Shown here: piece after piece, positions 51,963 through 63,852 of the stretch
Numbering within the stretch: the first letter of the stretch is position 1
How the letters are laid out: each line of letters begins with the position of its first letter
NCBI GenBank assembly: GCA_007922305.1
Contig: ML677326.1
Span: 53,996,785 to 54,060,784 of the forward strand
Origin: Dermatemys mawii
Lineage: Eukaryota; Chordata; Testudines; Dermatemydidae
Direction of reading: 5' to 3'
Length of the DNA stretch: 64,000 nucleotides
Program-made: the position numbers and the translations under genes
The notes under the pieces: model-generated
What the model was told of the DNA's origin: nothing
What the model saw: the letters and a program-made list of their open reading frames with translations, nothing else
Database searches by the model: none

Positions 51963-53259
51963 GATGACACTGATAAAGCCCCATAGATAGAGGTTCCCAC
52001 GCTACCTATTCGGATCCATCCCCTCATTGGTTTCCTCAAGCTCCCACTGATTCACACAAACATCAGATAAATACTGTGCTGTTTTGTACTCTATAAACTT
52101 CAAGAAAGATACCTAAATTTGAAAAATTCTGTTATTAATGGGTTAATTCTATTCTCTTTTCCTCTCTGGTGCTAAGCAGTCTGTACTGCACAAATAAAGC
52201 CAAGGTGCAGCCAATAGTTACTGCCTTTGGGTTTTTATAAGGTTAGTCATTTTTTATCTTTAAATGGAATAATTTTACCATGACAACCACAGCAACACAA
52301 CACGTGCTACTTCTGGCATATGCAGAAAACTCCTAAACAAAATGCTTTCACCAATACCAGTGAAAATTGTAATGTTTTTCATTATACATTTCTTCCATCA
52401 TATTTTCCTGATTCACAGCCAAATTTTTCAACTGTGCTACTAAGTTTGCAAGTGTAATTTTCTCTCTCAAGGTTTTCTCTCCTAGGTTTTCAAAGTGAGC
52501 CAATCACCATAGCACAGAGGTGCAATTTTGTATGCATACTAGATTTTGCATATGAACCCAAGATTTGATAGAGCAGATATAACTACCTATATCTTGTGGA
52601 CAAAATTTTTGTCTATGCAAATTTAGAGGCTTTCACTGTTCCTATTGGATAGAGTAAGAGAAAGGTATTGTGTCAGTGTTCTAATGCAAGAAGGTATCAC
52701 ATGGAGGTCTTGTCTAGCTTTCATTAAGGTCAATGGCAAGACTCCCATTAAGCAGCAGTGCAGCTCATCCAGAAAATTCTCCTCCAATCTCACTACTATC
52801 TTTTGCTTCAGTTTGAGGCCTGAGCTGTATATTCAGATCTTGTAGAGCTAACACAGGTTGCAGCAGAAATATGACATGCACTATGCAATACCAGCCTTAT
52901 TCAATGGTTGAGAAAAATGGTTTGCATATGTGTTTGCATATTAGTTTTTAACTGTGTGCCTAACCAATACTCTGGACAATGGGCCTATTGTATCATAGTA
53001 GATATACAGGCACCCAACAAATGCATGCTTTCTGTCCCCTAAATCTCTTCTACCGTATTGGTATTCAGTGCTTCTTCCTTCCCAAATTTGCCATTTTTCT
53101 GCTCAAGCGACACCAAAAGTAAGTACTACTGAAGGAAGAAAGTGCTATAAAAAGATGGGGCAATAGCAAATTTAATGCCACTTTTACTACGTTCTGCATC
53201 CGCTATTTAAACAAAGGGCTAGGGCATTCCTGGTTCTCTGAAATACTACTATTTGTCTC
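51963..53259. other. Intergenic sequence, no gene seen
   Basis: I could not identify any gene or mobile element in this stretch. The frame at 52645-52845 has no recognisable product. Confidence 0.5.
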
Positions 53260-53600
53260 ATAGACTTTAGACTTTAAGGTCGGAAGGAACTATTATGATA
53301 ATCTAGTCTGACCTCCTGCACAATGCAGGCCACAGAATTTTACCCACCCATTCCTGCAATATACCTATCACCTATATCTGAGCTATTGAAATCCTTTAAT
53401 CTTGGTTTAAGGACTTCAAGGTACAGAGAATCCTCCAGCAAGTGACCCATGCCCCTTGTTGCAGAGGAAGGCATAAAACTTCCAGGGCCTCTGCCTGGAG
53501 GAAAATTCCTTCCTGACCCCAAATATGGCGATCAGCTGAACCCTGAGCATGTGGGGAAGACTCACCAGCCAGACACCCAGGAAAGAATTCACTGTAGTAA
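53260..53600 (-). mobile_element. CR1-type LINE 3' region, antisense
   Basis: The plus strand carries GACTTTAAGGTCGGAAGGAA, TAATCTAGTCTGACCTCCTG and CACAATGCAGGCCACAGAAT, further on GAGGAAAATTCCTTCCTGAC and GCGATCAGCTGAACCCTGAGC. This is the reverse complement of a CR1-related 3' UTR frequent in turtles. No coding sequence remains. Confidence 0.75.
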
Positions 53601-53883
53601 CTCAGATCTAGACAGTAAGCACTGATAGAATATATCTGGCTTATCTCACTCCCCCTGGGGAATCAGTAATAAACTTAGGTCTTTTGATAATGCCAGTCAG
53701 GGGATTCCTTTTTGGGACTCCTTAAATAATATGAATACCTGAGCATGCTGAAAAGTCATTTTGAGAAAAATAACCTTAATTCTTAGTCTGGAGTCACTGA
53801 CAGTCCCCTTGGGTACTCTGATCTATCTTGCCATTCAGGTAAGCTTGCTTCTGTGGTAAATAGTCTGTCACAGCAATATTTAG

Positions 53884-55709
53884 GTTTCAGAGTGGTAGCT
53901 GTGTTAGTCTGAATCAACAAAAAAACAAAGAGTACGTGTGGTCCTTAGAGACTAACAAATGTATTTGGGCATATGCTTTAGTGGGCTATAACTCATTTCA
54001 TCAGATGCATGGAGTTGAAAAATACAGTAGGGAGATATATATTACACACACAGAGAAAATGAAAATATGGGAGTTGCCATAGCAACTCTAACAAGACAAA
54101 TCAACTAAGGTGGGCTAATATCAGCAGGAAAAAAACTTTTGTAGTGATAATCAGGATAGCCCATTTCAAAACAGTTGACAAGATGTAACAGTAGGGGGAA
54201 AAATGAGCATGGGGAAATGGTTTTAGTTTGGGTAATAACCCATCCACTCTCAGTCTTTATTCAAGCCTAATTTAATGGTGTCCAGTTCGCAAATTAATTT
54301 CAGTTCTGCAGTTCCTCATTGGAGTCTGTTTTTGAAGTTTTTTTGTTGAAAAACTGTGACTTTTAGGTATCTAATTGAGTGGCAAGAGAGACTGAAGTGT
54401 TCTCCAATTGATTTTTGAATGTTATAAATTTAGATGCCTGATTTGCATCCTTTTTGTGTGTTTGTGTGTGTAAAGACTGTCCAGTTTGGTCAATGTGCAT
54501 GGCAGAAGGTCATTACCAGCACATGATGGCATATATCACATTGGTAGATCCGCAGGTGAATGAGCTCCTGATGGTGTGGCTGATGTGATTAGTCCTATGA
54601 TGGTGTCCCTCAAATAGATATGTGGACAGAGTTGGCAACAGGCTTTGTTGCAAGGATAGGTTTCTGTGCTAGTGTTTTTGTTGTGTGGGTGCTGGTATTT
54701 GCTTCAGGTTGGAGTGCAGTCTGTAAGCAAGGACTGGCCTGTCTCCCAAGGTCTGGAAAAGTGAGGGATCATCCTTCAGGACAGGCTGTAGATCCTTGAT
54801 GATGCGCTGAGAGGTTTTAGTTGGGGGCTGAAGGTGATGGCTAGGGGCTTTCTGTTACTTTCGTTGTTGGGCCTGTCCTGTATTAGGTGACTTCTGGGTA
54901 CACTTCCGGCTCTGTCTATCTGTTTGTTCACTTCATCAGATGGGTATTGTACTTTTAAGAATGCTGGATAGAGATCTTGTAGGTCAAGGGTCAACAGCCT
55001 TTCATAACTGGTGTCTCAAGTATTTATTTATTCACTCTAATTTAAGGTTTCGCATGCCAGTCATACATTTTAACCTTTTTAGAAAGTCTCTTTCTATAAG
55101 TCTTTAATATATAAATAAACTATCGTTGTAAATAAAGTAAATAAGGTTTTAAAAATGTTTAAGCAGCTTCATTTAAAAATTAAATTAAAATGCACAGCCC
55201 CCTGGACCAGTGGCCAGGACCCAGGCAGATTGAGTGCCACTGAAAGATCAGCTCGCGTGCCGCCTTCGGCACTGATGCCATAGGTTGCCTACCCCTGTTG
55301 TAGGTGTTTGTCTCTGTCTGAGGGACTGGAGCAAATGTGGTTGTATCTTAGAGCTTGGCTGTATAGAATGGATTGTGTGATGTAGTCTGGATAAAAGCTG
55401 GAGGCATCTAGGTAAGTACAGCGGTCAATAGGTTTCTGGTATAGGGTGGTGTTTATGTGACCATCGCTCATTAGCACTGTAGTATCCAGTGAAGTGGATC
55501 GGTTCAAGGTGAGGTTGATAGAAATTGAGGAATTCCACAAGGATTTCAACAAGGGCTTCTTTTCCATGGGTCCAGATGACGATGATGATGTTATCAATGT
55601 AGCACAAATAGAGTAGGAATTCTAGGGGACAAGAGCTGAGGAAGCATTTTTCTAGGTCAGCCATAGAATTAGAACAACACTTCCTCAGGTCTTGTCCCCC
55701 AATGCCCAT
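53884..55709 (-). pseudogene. Penelope-like retroelement (RT and GIY-YIG), antisense, decayed
   Basis: Penelope-like elements encode a reverse transcriptase fused to a GIY-YIG endonuclease. In minus-strand order, 55709-55425 reads MADLEKCFLSSCPLE, FLLYLCYIDNIIIV and IWTHGKEAL. It carries YIDN where the catalytic box should be YIDD. Next come DGHINTTLYQKPIDRCTYLD and YSQALRYNHICSSPSDRD (55597-55289). After a nested hAT MITE follow KQIDRAGSVPRSHLIQDRPN and ITFSPQLKPL (54994-54776). Near 54480, HIDQTGQSLHT marks the endonuclease region. The 3' end around 53884-54030 contains TGATGAAATGAGTTATAGCC and TTAGTCTCTAAGGACCACAC, familiar from reptile copies. Frameshifts make it inactive. Confidence 0.88.
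54985..55297. mobile_element. hAT-type MITE nested in the Penelope-like element
   Basis: The 313-bp insert has ends CAAGGGTCAACAGCC and, on the other strand, CAGGGGTAGGCAACC. It is flanked by a perfect 8-bp duplication, TTGTAGGT, at 54977-54984 and 55298-55305. That is the hallmark of hAT transposition. It splits the Penelope-like reading frame, so it is younger than that element. No transposase is present. Confidence 0.93.
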
Positions 55710-56268
55710 ACTCTATTTGCACTGCAGATCCCTTGTTTATTCTTGGAAATCTTGCTCTCCCAGTCCAAGCAGCATAGAAAGCCAGTTTCTTTTTATCGGG
55801 GATTTTTATTCCCTTCCTCCAAATTTCAAATTAATAGAATGAGTCCACATGCACATTTTCTCTTCTTTGGTGATGGGGGGAGAAATTAAAACCTTTATAC
55901 ATTATGTTTATATGCAAGTGTAGTTACAATAGATGTTAAACACAAACACATAGGTAAGGCAGACTGATTTCCAGCTATGTATGGGTCATTGTTCAGTTGA
56001 GGCTCAGGGGCCTTGCATAAACTGCCACTTAGTCTGCTAGCGTTGTTCACCTCAAGAAGTTTCTTTCTACTGAGAAGGCAGTAATCCTATTCTTTAGGGG
56101 AAATGTTGTGTCTCTTTGAACAACTTCACCTCCACAAATACAAAATGGTAAAGTAAGAAGGAGGCTGCAAGACATACAGATATTAACATGAACATTTCCA
56201 AAATGAGTTCCTAAATCTAAATAAAAAGATTTGATTCCTTGCATTCTGTGAAGACTATGTATTATCAC
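55710..56268. other. Intergenic sequence, no gene seen
   Basis: This is a short spacer between two transposons. No element or gene is recognised. Confidence 0.5.
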
Positions 56269-57828
56269 TAGGGCTGACAATTGACCACAGTTAATTGACA
56301 ACAAAAAATTAACTGTGATTAATCACACTGTTAAACAATAGAAAACCAATTGAAATGTATTAAATATTTTTGGATGTTTTTCTATATTTTTAAATAGATT
56401 GATTTCTATTACAGCACAGAATACAATATGTACAGTGCTCACTTTATCATTTTTACAGTGCAGATATTTGTAATAAAAAATATAAACAAAAGAAACAGCA
56501 TTTGTCAATTCACCTCATACAAGTCCTGTAATGCAATCTCTATCCTAATAGTGTAACTTACAAATGTAGATTTTTTGTTGTTACATAATTGCACTCAAAA
56601 ACAATGGAAAACTTTAGAGCCTACAAGTCCACTCAGTCCTACTTCTTGTTCAGCCAGTCAGTAAGACAAACAAGTTTATTTACATTTGTGGGAGATGTTG
56701 CTGTCTGCTTCTACAATGTAACCTGAAAGTGAGAACAGGCATTTGCATGGCACTTTTGTAGCTGGTGTTGCAAAGAATTTACATGCCAGATATCCTAAAC
56801 ATTCGTATGCCTCTTCATGCTTCAATCACCATTCTGGAGGACATGCTTCCACGCTGATTTAAAAAAGAAAAAAATAGTGCATTAATTAAATTTCTGATTG
56901 AACTCTTTGGGGGAGAATTGTATGTCTCCTGTTCTGTTTTACCCACATTCTGCCATATTTCATGTTATAGCAATCTCGGATGATGACCTAACACTTTTGT
57001 TTTGAGAACACTTTTACATCAGATTTGACAAAATGCAAAGAGGGTACCAATGTGAGATTTCTAAAGATAGCTACAGCACTCAACTCAAGATTTAAGAATC
57101 TGAAGTGCCTTCCAAAAATCTGAGATGAGGCATGGAACATGCTTTTCAGAAGTCTTAAAAGAGCAACACTTTGATGCAGAAACTACAGAACCCAAGCCAC
57201 CAAAAGAGAAAAAAAAAGAAAGAAAAATCAACCTTTTGCTGGTGGCATCTGACTCAGATGATGAAAATGAATGCGTCGGTCCGCTCTGCTTTGTATCATT
57301 ATCAAACAGAACCTGTCATAACATGGATACACAGCCTCTGGGATGGTGGTTGAACCCTTAAGTGACTGATGAATCTTTAGTGCATCAGGCACAAATATGT
57401 TGCGACACCAGTTACAACAGTGCCATGCAAATGCCTGTTCTCACTTTCAACAGCAGCATCGCCCACAAATATAAACAAGCTTGTTTGTCTTAGCAATTGG
57501 CTGAAGTAGGAGTGGGTGAACTTGTAGGCTTGGAAGTTTTACATTGTTTTGTTTTTTGAATGAAGGTTTTGTTTTGTTTTGTTTTTTAACATAATTCTAT
57601 ATTTGTAAGTTCACCTTTAATGATAAGGAAATTGCACTACAGTACCTGTATTATGTGAATTGAAATACTATTGCTTTTGTTTTATACAGTACAAATATTT
57701 GCAATCAAAAATATGTGATCACTGTACCCTTTGTATTCTTTGCTATAGTTGAAATCAATATTTGAAAATGTAGAAAACATCCCTAAATATTTAAACAAAT
57801 GGTAATTTTTAATTGCTTGACAGCCCTA
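56269..57828. mobile_element. hAT foldback element with inverted arms of about 560 bp
   Basis: The outer ends TAGGGCTGACAATTGA and, on the minus strand, TAGGGCTGTCAAGCAATT start two long arms. These stay similar in inverted orientation to about 56855 on the left and 57290 on the right. Examples are GAGAACAGGCATTTGCATGG near 56730 and its complement near 57440, and the shared CTACAAGT and AAGACAAACAAG blocks. The spacer of about 430 bp holds a coding remnant (57125-57361). Flanking octamers ATTATCAC and ATCTTCAT match at five of eight positions, a weak target duplication. Confidence 0.75.
57125..57530 (+). pseudogene. hAT transposase C-terminal (dimerisation domain) remnant
   Basis: From 57125 one frame reads MRHGTCFSEVLKEQHFD, an Lys-rich stretch and VASDSDDENEC. 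Near 57285 another frame continues ALYHYQTEPVITWIHSLW. After the stop at 57361, ATPVTTVPCKCLFSLS (about 57405-57455) and NINKLVCLSNWLK follow. This corresponds to the hATC dimerisation domain, whose core is PxxxVPCERLFS; E and R are replaced here. The last part lies in the right arm, and an inverted copy of the same end is in the left arm. Stops and frameshifts make it non-functional. Confidence 0.75.
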
Positions 57829-60490
57829 ATCTTCATTAATATAAATGAGTATAGCAGCACAGATATAAATGGATTCAAAAGTTTTAAGCTTGAAACACCC
57901 CCATGTGAAGCATAGAAGTGTACTGGGAAAATATGTGTCTTACACAATGAAGTCATTTCTCAGCTTTTCAAAATTACAGTCTACTAAACTCAGAGTACAA
58001 CCTATTAACCAAAATTCAAACAAATCAAGTTCATTCTACACCTTTTAATGTTAAGCATGAGATACTGTATTTTTTATCAATGGATGCATGTATCTTACAG
58101 ATGTGATTTAAATGGAGAGAAAATGCCCACAGGCATTTTTTTCTTTTAGATGAAGTGATACTGCAGATCAAAGTTAGAAAGAAAATAAGAAAATAAGTTA
58201 CTTTTGTGGGACTTTCCCCACCTCCAGTATTGAATTATGCTGCAAAATCCTACAATACAGTCCTATAAAAATATTCTGTACCCTAGGTACCTCTGTGGAG
58301 GGGAGAAGGGACTCTGCAAAAGAGATTAAATAAACCCTAGTTGTATTAACTTTCCCGAGGAATCATCATTTTTCCCATCTCTCAGATAAAGGTTTGAGAT
58401 ATCCTAACTCATAAGCTCACCTAGAGTCTTTTTACTTGCTATGTGGATGATTTCTAGCAGAATTAAAACACATTTAATACCAGGCACTCAAGGGAAGTAA
58501 GTCTACAAGCTGACATACTAATACATTTGACAAGTCTACTACTTTGTAGGTGGGCTGTTGGAACACAGCTAAACAATATTGCATCTTTCCTAGGGGCTAC
58601 AGACTGCAATTAGATAGCAGGCTGCATGGGGGAAAGAGTGCCAAAGCCCTTCTGATCTCTTTGAGGTCCACTCACCTGTGTAAGGACCTAGGACATAATT
58701 TGAATCCTAGCCCAACTAGTCAGACCAAGGGTCACATTTACATGGTTTTTGAAGGAAGGCAGATCAATGTAAACAAATATTATTGTTTTTCCCTAAGAAC
58801 ATATAATTTGCTCTAATTAGATATGAAATGACAGAAGTTACCATATGCTTTTTGAAGCAGAACAACGTGCGATAATGGAGATTTGCGTGGTTTAAAGAAT
58901 TATTGAAAACGTATTCAGAGAAGTTCTTATGAAAGTGAAGTGGTGTTATCAATTCTCGCTATGTTTTGCAGAACACAATGGCCCTTGATCTTTGCCAATA
59001 ACTGACTAAGTTCTTAGCTCAGATGATTTCCGAAGGAGCATAACAGAAAGCAAATATAGACCTGATTCTGTTGTCACATCAACATTACTGAGTTCAGTAG
59101 ACTTGCTCCAGACTTACACCAATATAAGAGAATGGAGCCCTATGACTTCTTGCCTCTTTGCTTTAATGACTCTTTGCAATATTGACACAATTGCTGTCAC
59201 CGCTTCACACCAGAAAACAAATATAATATAACCCTTCTGCCAAGTGTTGTTGGCAACTAAAAGTCATGTTCAAATATGTAGGACTCCCTCTTGAAGTTAA
59301 CAAAAACCACTGGCTCAAGTCTCCAAACACAAAATTGGGTGTCCTTACCAGTCAATACTTTCCATCTTTAAAGCACTGAGTCCAGTTTGCTGTCACTGGT
59401 TAGTGAAGTTCCAGAGTATGGGCATCTACTCAGGTTCATTTCCAGCCCCTAGCAAGCTTGCTCTCTGACTTCCATTACTATACCTTGCTGCCACCTCTCT
59501 GCCATCTCCCACTGAAACATTATGTCTGTACCATACTTCACCACTCCACCATAGTTTCTAGCCTGGTCTGGCCTGGATGGTTAATCATCTAATCCAGCTC
59601 CAGTAACAACTTGAGCAGTACTGTTGGGCCCACTGCTGTTTTCTTTGGGAGTTTATCCTTTTCCTCCTATAACCCAGTTATATGATTTCAGCCATAAAGC
59701 CACCAGATAGGGGGAATGCTTACCACAGTTCACTCAGCAATCTTGTTACAATGCAAAAAGGGGAGAGGGTTTCAATAGTCCATAGGATCATGGACAAGAT
59801 TCCTTGCCAAAGCAATTCAAAGTTTATAACCCCCTTCTGTTTGGTATAAATCTGAACTCACTACTGAGCTATGCAAGACAGATTTTGATTATTGTGATTT
59901 TGTTCTCAGGGCACACCAAGTATAATTCTGTTAATCTTTTATCACACAAAAAGTGTAAAAACATTTCTTTACAGCTCAAATTAAAAGAGAATTTTAAACC
60001 AAGCAATCAAAATGTTCACATTGGGTTAGTGGGTAAGAAACATGCAAATAAGGTTTGCTCATTGTCTCTTCCTTTTATTCACTAATAGATGGCACCAAAG
60101 AGTTCCTTCTTCTACAGCCATTGGCCAACACACAGACCAACGAGGCAGTTAAGTTGCCCAGTGGTAGTGTACTACTGTGCAATAGTCTGAAGTTTAGATG
60201 CTAATCTCCATCTATGGAGTTATCTGAAAGCAATGCACTCAAAGACTACTGCTGAGGAAGAAGAGACCCTTGTTAAAATTTTCACCACCACACTAAAGGG
60301 AAGATTCAAGAGTGACATCGCTACTACAGGGGGAGACCTCCCCATCTTCCGATGCTAATAAATCATCCCTTCTACAGCTGACTTACACATTACTCCTTAG
60401 CAGAAAATTGAACTATATTAACACTATTTTTCAGGAAGTATTTATAAACATTTCTAGCAAAATGCATCTTAATGTAAGATTAGATTACAT
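57829..60490. other. Intergenic sequence, no gene seen
   Basis: This contains a copy of the TTCAGTAGAC/ACACCAATATA-type dispersed repeat near 59060-59145. Frames such as 58550-58816 and 59804-60085 show no recognisable domain. Confidence 0.55.
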
Positions 60491-60495
60491 TAATG

Positions 60496-60688
60496 GGGAG
60501 AGGGATGTCTCAGTGGTCCGAGCATTGGCCTGCTAAACCCAGGGTTGTGAGCTCAATCCTCGAGGGGGCCATTTAGGAATAGGGGGAAAAAACTGTCAGA
60601 TGATTTAATTGGGGATTGGGCCTGTTTGAGCAGGGGGTTGGACTAGATGAACACCTGAGGTCCCTTCCCACTCTTATATTCTATGATT
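60496..60688 (+). mobile_element. tRNA-derived SINE with CR1-like tail (Cry-type)
   Basis: This is the same family as the copy at 14055-14224, here on the plus strand. TCTCAGTGGTCCGAGCATTGG holds the A-box region and GGTTGTGAGCTCAATCC the B box. GGGGGCCATTTAGGAATAGG leads into the tail with GGGGGTTGGACTAGATGAAC and GGTCCCTTCCCACTC, ending near ATTCTATGATT. The structure is complete end to end, with a few indels. Confidence 0.92.
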
Positions 60689-60751
60689 ATTGTCTTCATT
60701 GTGAAGCTTTTTTGTTTCAGTAGGAAGACAAATGAGTAGATTTCTCAGTCT

Positions 60752-60787
60752 TTCACTCACTCTCTCTCTCTCTCACACACACACACT
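60752..60787. repeat. (CT)n(CA)n microsatellite
   Basis: CTCTCTCTCTCTCT passes directly into CACACACACACA just downstream of the SINE. Confidence 0.9.
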
Positions 60788-63700
60788 CTGAGGTTTATCA
60801 CAAGGTACAGAGGACTGTTGATATTAGTCCCTTGTTAAAATATTGGCAGTGCAGCACTGGTGTTTGGAAGAAGGCCTTCATGTTGTTTTTAATAGAAACT
60901 CCTGGTGATAAAGGCTGGCAAGGACATGGCCTTGAGGGTGTGGTTCCCTCACAGCATTCCAGCAGATGCATGGCTCCAACGTTATTAAAAACATACACAC
61001 ACACAATCCCACAATTAAGTCTATGAAAGTGGGGCCATACAGAACCACACCGATTTCAAAGGGGTGCTGCATGAACACTGGAGATCTCTTGGATCAAACA
61101 GCAAGATCAGAGCCCCTACAATAATAAATGCCTTTAATCAACTGAACAGTTAGAAATTAAGTTTGCTGCATCAATATTCAACTCCCTTTGAAGTAACAAT
61201 TTGTTTAAAATGAACTTTTCTTGGTTGATTTTATAAATGCATCATTAAATCATAATTGTTATAAACATGTTAACAATACAATAATGTAAAAGTACTACTG
61301 AATAAGAGGATTAAGAGGAAAAAAAATACCCCCCAAAAGTTGACTTTTCTGGCTTAGTGGCTGAGCTTCTTTGTACAATTAGTGTTGTAAAGGAGTTCAC
61401 TTCTCAAGAATGATAGCTGAAGGCAAAAGAATACTGATTTACTCAAAATGCTAATTTCAGTTGTAACTGACAATTTAAAAGTTATGAGCAACATGGCACT
61501 GTTCAAAGTGAATTCACCTTTTAACACCTGTTTTGACCTTTCCCTGGTTCAGTAGCCAAATTTTTATCCTTTCACCTTAAGTTACTAAGGGCAAGGCTGC
61601 AACTAGAGAAAAAACCTGAGGAATATCAAAGCTCACATAGAATACCATATTTCTGCCTGCTTCTTACCCATGCTTTGAAGAGTACTGCAAAAAAATCTGT
61701 TCTGCTACAACAAAGCTGGAAGAAAATATTTAATCAGACAGACATTAAAAACAGATTATTTATTCCCTACATTGTTTTGTAATAATTTGAATCCTGATAA
61801 CCTCACTAATGCAAATTTAGTTCTAAAAAATATTCACTGTCAATTCAGTATTAATACCATCATTGCTGAGGGTAGCTGCAGCTAGATACTGTTACCAATC
61901 ATATACCTACATTCAGTTTGGTGTGCCCTCGGTGATCAATAGCAAGCTTTCCCTCTGACAATATGTAATTTTTAATAATATTTTTGTTAATCTCTGACTA
62001 CATAACTAGATTATTCCATGAAAAATGTACTCATGGGTGCTAAATGATTGGCACTCAAGGCAAGAGTATAGGTACCTTATGAATATCTAATATAGAGAAA
62101 TAATTTACTGCTATCATAACTTTCATAAGTGACAGCAAAGACTCAAATAGACTTAATATAGAGAACTAAGATTTCAAGGAGGTAATATAGGTCTGTAAAT
62201 TATAAGAAAAACTCAAATGAACAAAATTAGTGGTAGGCTTTCAAAAAGGCAGCATCCATTTCATCATATGATGGGGTGACTTAGCAAACTCATATCCCAT
62301 AATAGCAGGAACATGGAATACCCTTCCACCACTGCCATTGGAATAAATACCACAGGGACTTTTCACCCCATTTTCACTTGTATGTCCATAAACAGAAATG
62401 AGAGGAATCTATTTCCTGGTAAGTATCATTGGGCAAGGCTTCTCTCCAGCTTCCAAACACATACACTGCCAGTCCCATTCTCCTTTAAGTTGGTTAATTT
62501 TCTTAAAACAGACAAGTAAACAAACAGAGAACAATCTTTTACCTTCCTCCTTTGCCCTACTTTCAGGGTCACCTCTCCCAGGGATCTCTTGTACTCCTGG
62601 TTCTAGCAGCTTCCCAGTTCTAGCCAGCTCTGCTCTCTTTCTAAAGCTGTATGCCCCAGGGCTGCTTCCCTGAGCACTTCACCTCTTGCTTAAGGTACCA
62701 CCCCCTGGAATGAGTTCCACTCCATTGTGGCTTTGCTTTTCTTCCCCAGGCTCAGCCTACGTCAACCATCCTCCCACTACCTCTCATTTCCAGTCTTTTG
62801 TAGGCTCAGGTATAGAGCAGCCTGCTTTAATTGACTTGGATGGGCCAAGCTGCTCTGACTCAGCTCTATTCATAGGGACCAGGGACCCTATGACACACCT
62901 CCCCTCTTTTCAGGAAGGAAAACAAAACCCCACAACCTTGTTTTTTCTCTGTACTGTTTACAAAGACATTCTTTATAACACACTTCAGGATCTCAAAGTT
63001 TCCCCAGCCTAACCGAAACACTCTCCTTAATCTTTCACCATATCATGAACACCTCATACGGCATTTCACCTAAATTCCTCTCGGTCACCAAGTGTTCTCC
63101 CTGTCCCAGGTTTCATAATACAGTCACTTCAGTACAAACCTCCACTGAGCTTTGTACTTCAGTACAAACCTCCACTCCCAGTCACCACTATGAGGAGCAA
63201 ATGTGCTTTTTCCTGCTTAGTGAACCAGAGATCTGTGGCAATTTGTTCTTTCTTGAGTTGGAGGTTCTGTAATCTGTATTATGCTACTTCCAATCAAGCT
63301 ATAAGTTCACCAGTTCTCAGGATAGGAACCATAACATGGGTATCCACTACTTCCTTCCCCCTACCAGAGTCCTATCATAGCCAATGTGGCCATCAGTAAC
63401 ATCAAGGAGAGGAAGTTGGCGGGGGAGGAGGGGGGCTGTGATCGTGGGGTTGTCTTTCATTCTTTTATCCGTTCATATATCCAGGCAGAGTTCCTCAGGG
63501 CATCATCCGCCAGCTCTCTTGATGCCTTGAGGAGCAATGGGCACTGTCCAGGGTTCTCTTCTCTGTGTTTCCTTCTGGTTCCCTAGTTTTGCCCTTTGAC
63601 CCCCATACCTGTTCCCATTATTAAATTAGTTGTCCCCCAAACTTGGTTGGGTTGTGGGTTTATAGCCCTACCCAAGGTTGGGGGAGGGGCTTTTAATAAT

Positions 63701-63849
63701 GGGCGAGCTAGCGTTCACCCATGTCCTGGTGCTCAAAAGGACCAGAGTCCTATTTTTATTCCTGACCCTTCATCTGGGCCTTTCTTGGGGTGGTTCTCCT
63801 TAAGTCCCCATGCTAGTTTCCTTAATGCAGAATCCTATCTGGATCTCAT
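60788..63849. other. Intergenic sequence; C-rich stretch from about 62300
   Basis: Up to about 62300 this is AT-rich with no identified feature. From there the plus strand becomes C-rich and holds several overlapping frames (62398-62673, 62686-63012, 63045-63272, 63386-63586). None has a recognisable domain, and their overlap in different frames argues against a real gene. The low stop density follows from the base composition. A repetitive origin, such as an LTR element, is possible but unproven. Confidence 0.4.
63126..63176. repeat. 21-bp direct repeat, period 30
   Basis: ACTTCAGTACAAACCTCCAC occurs at 63126 and again at 63156, identical over 21 bases, with a 9-bp spacer. Confidence 0.9.
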
Positions 63850-63852
63850 TAG

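Noticed and set aside
62398..63586. Possible multi-exon gene in the C-rich block
   Set aside because: Frames overlap in different phases, no domains are seen, and low stop density is expected from base composition.
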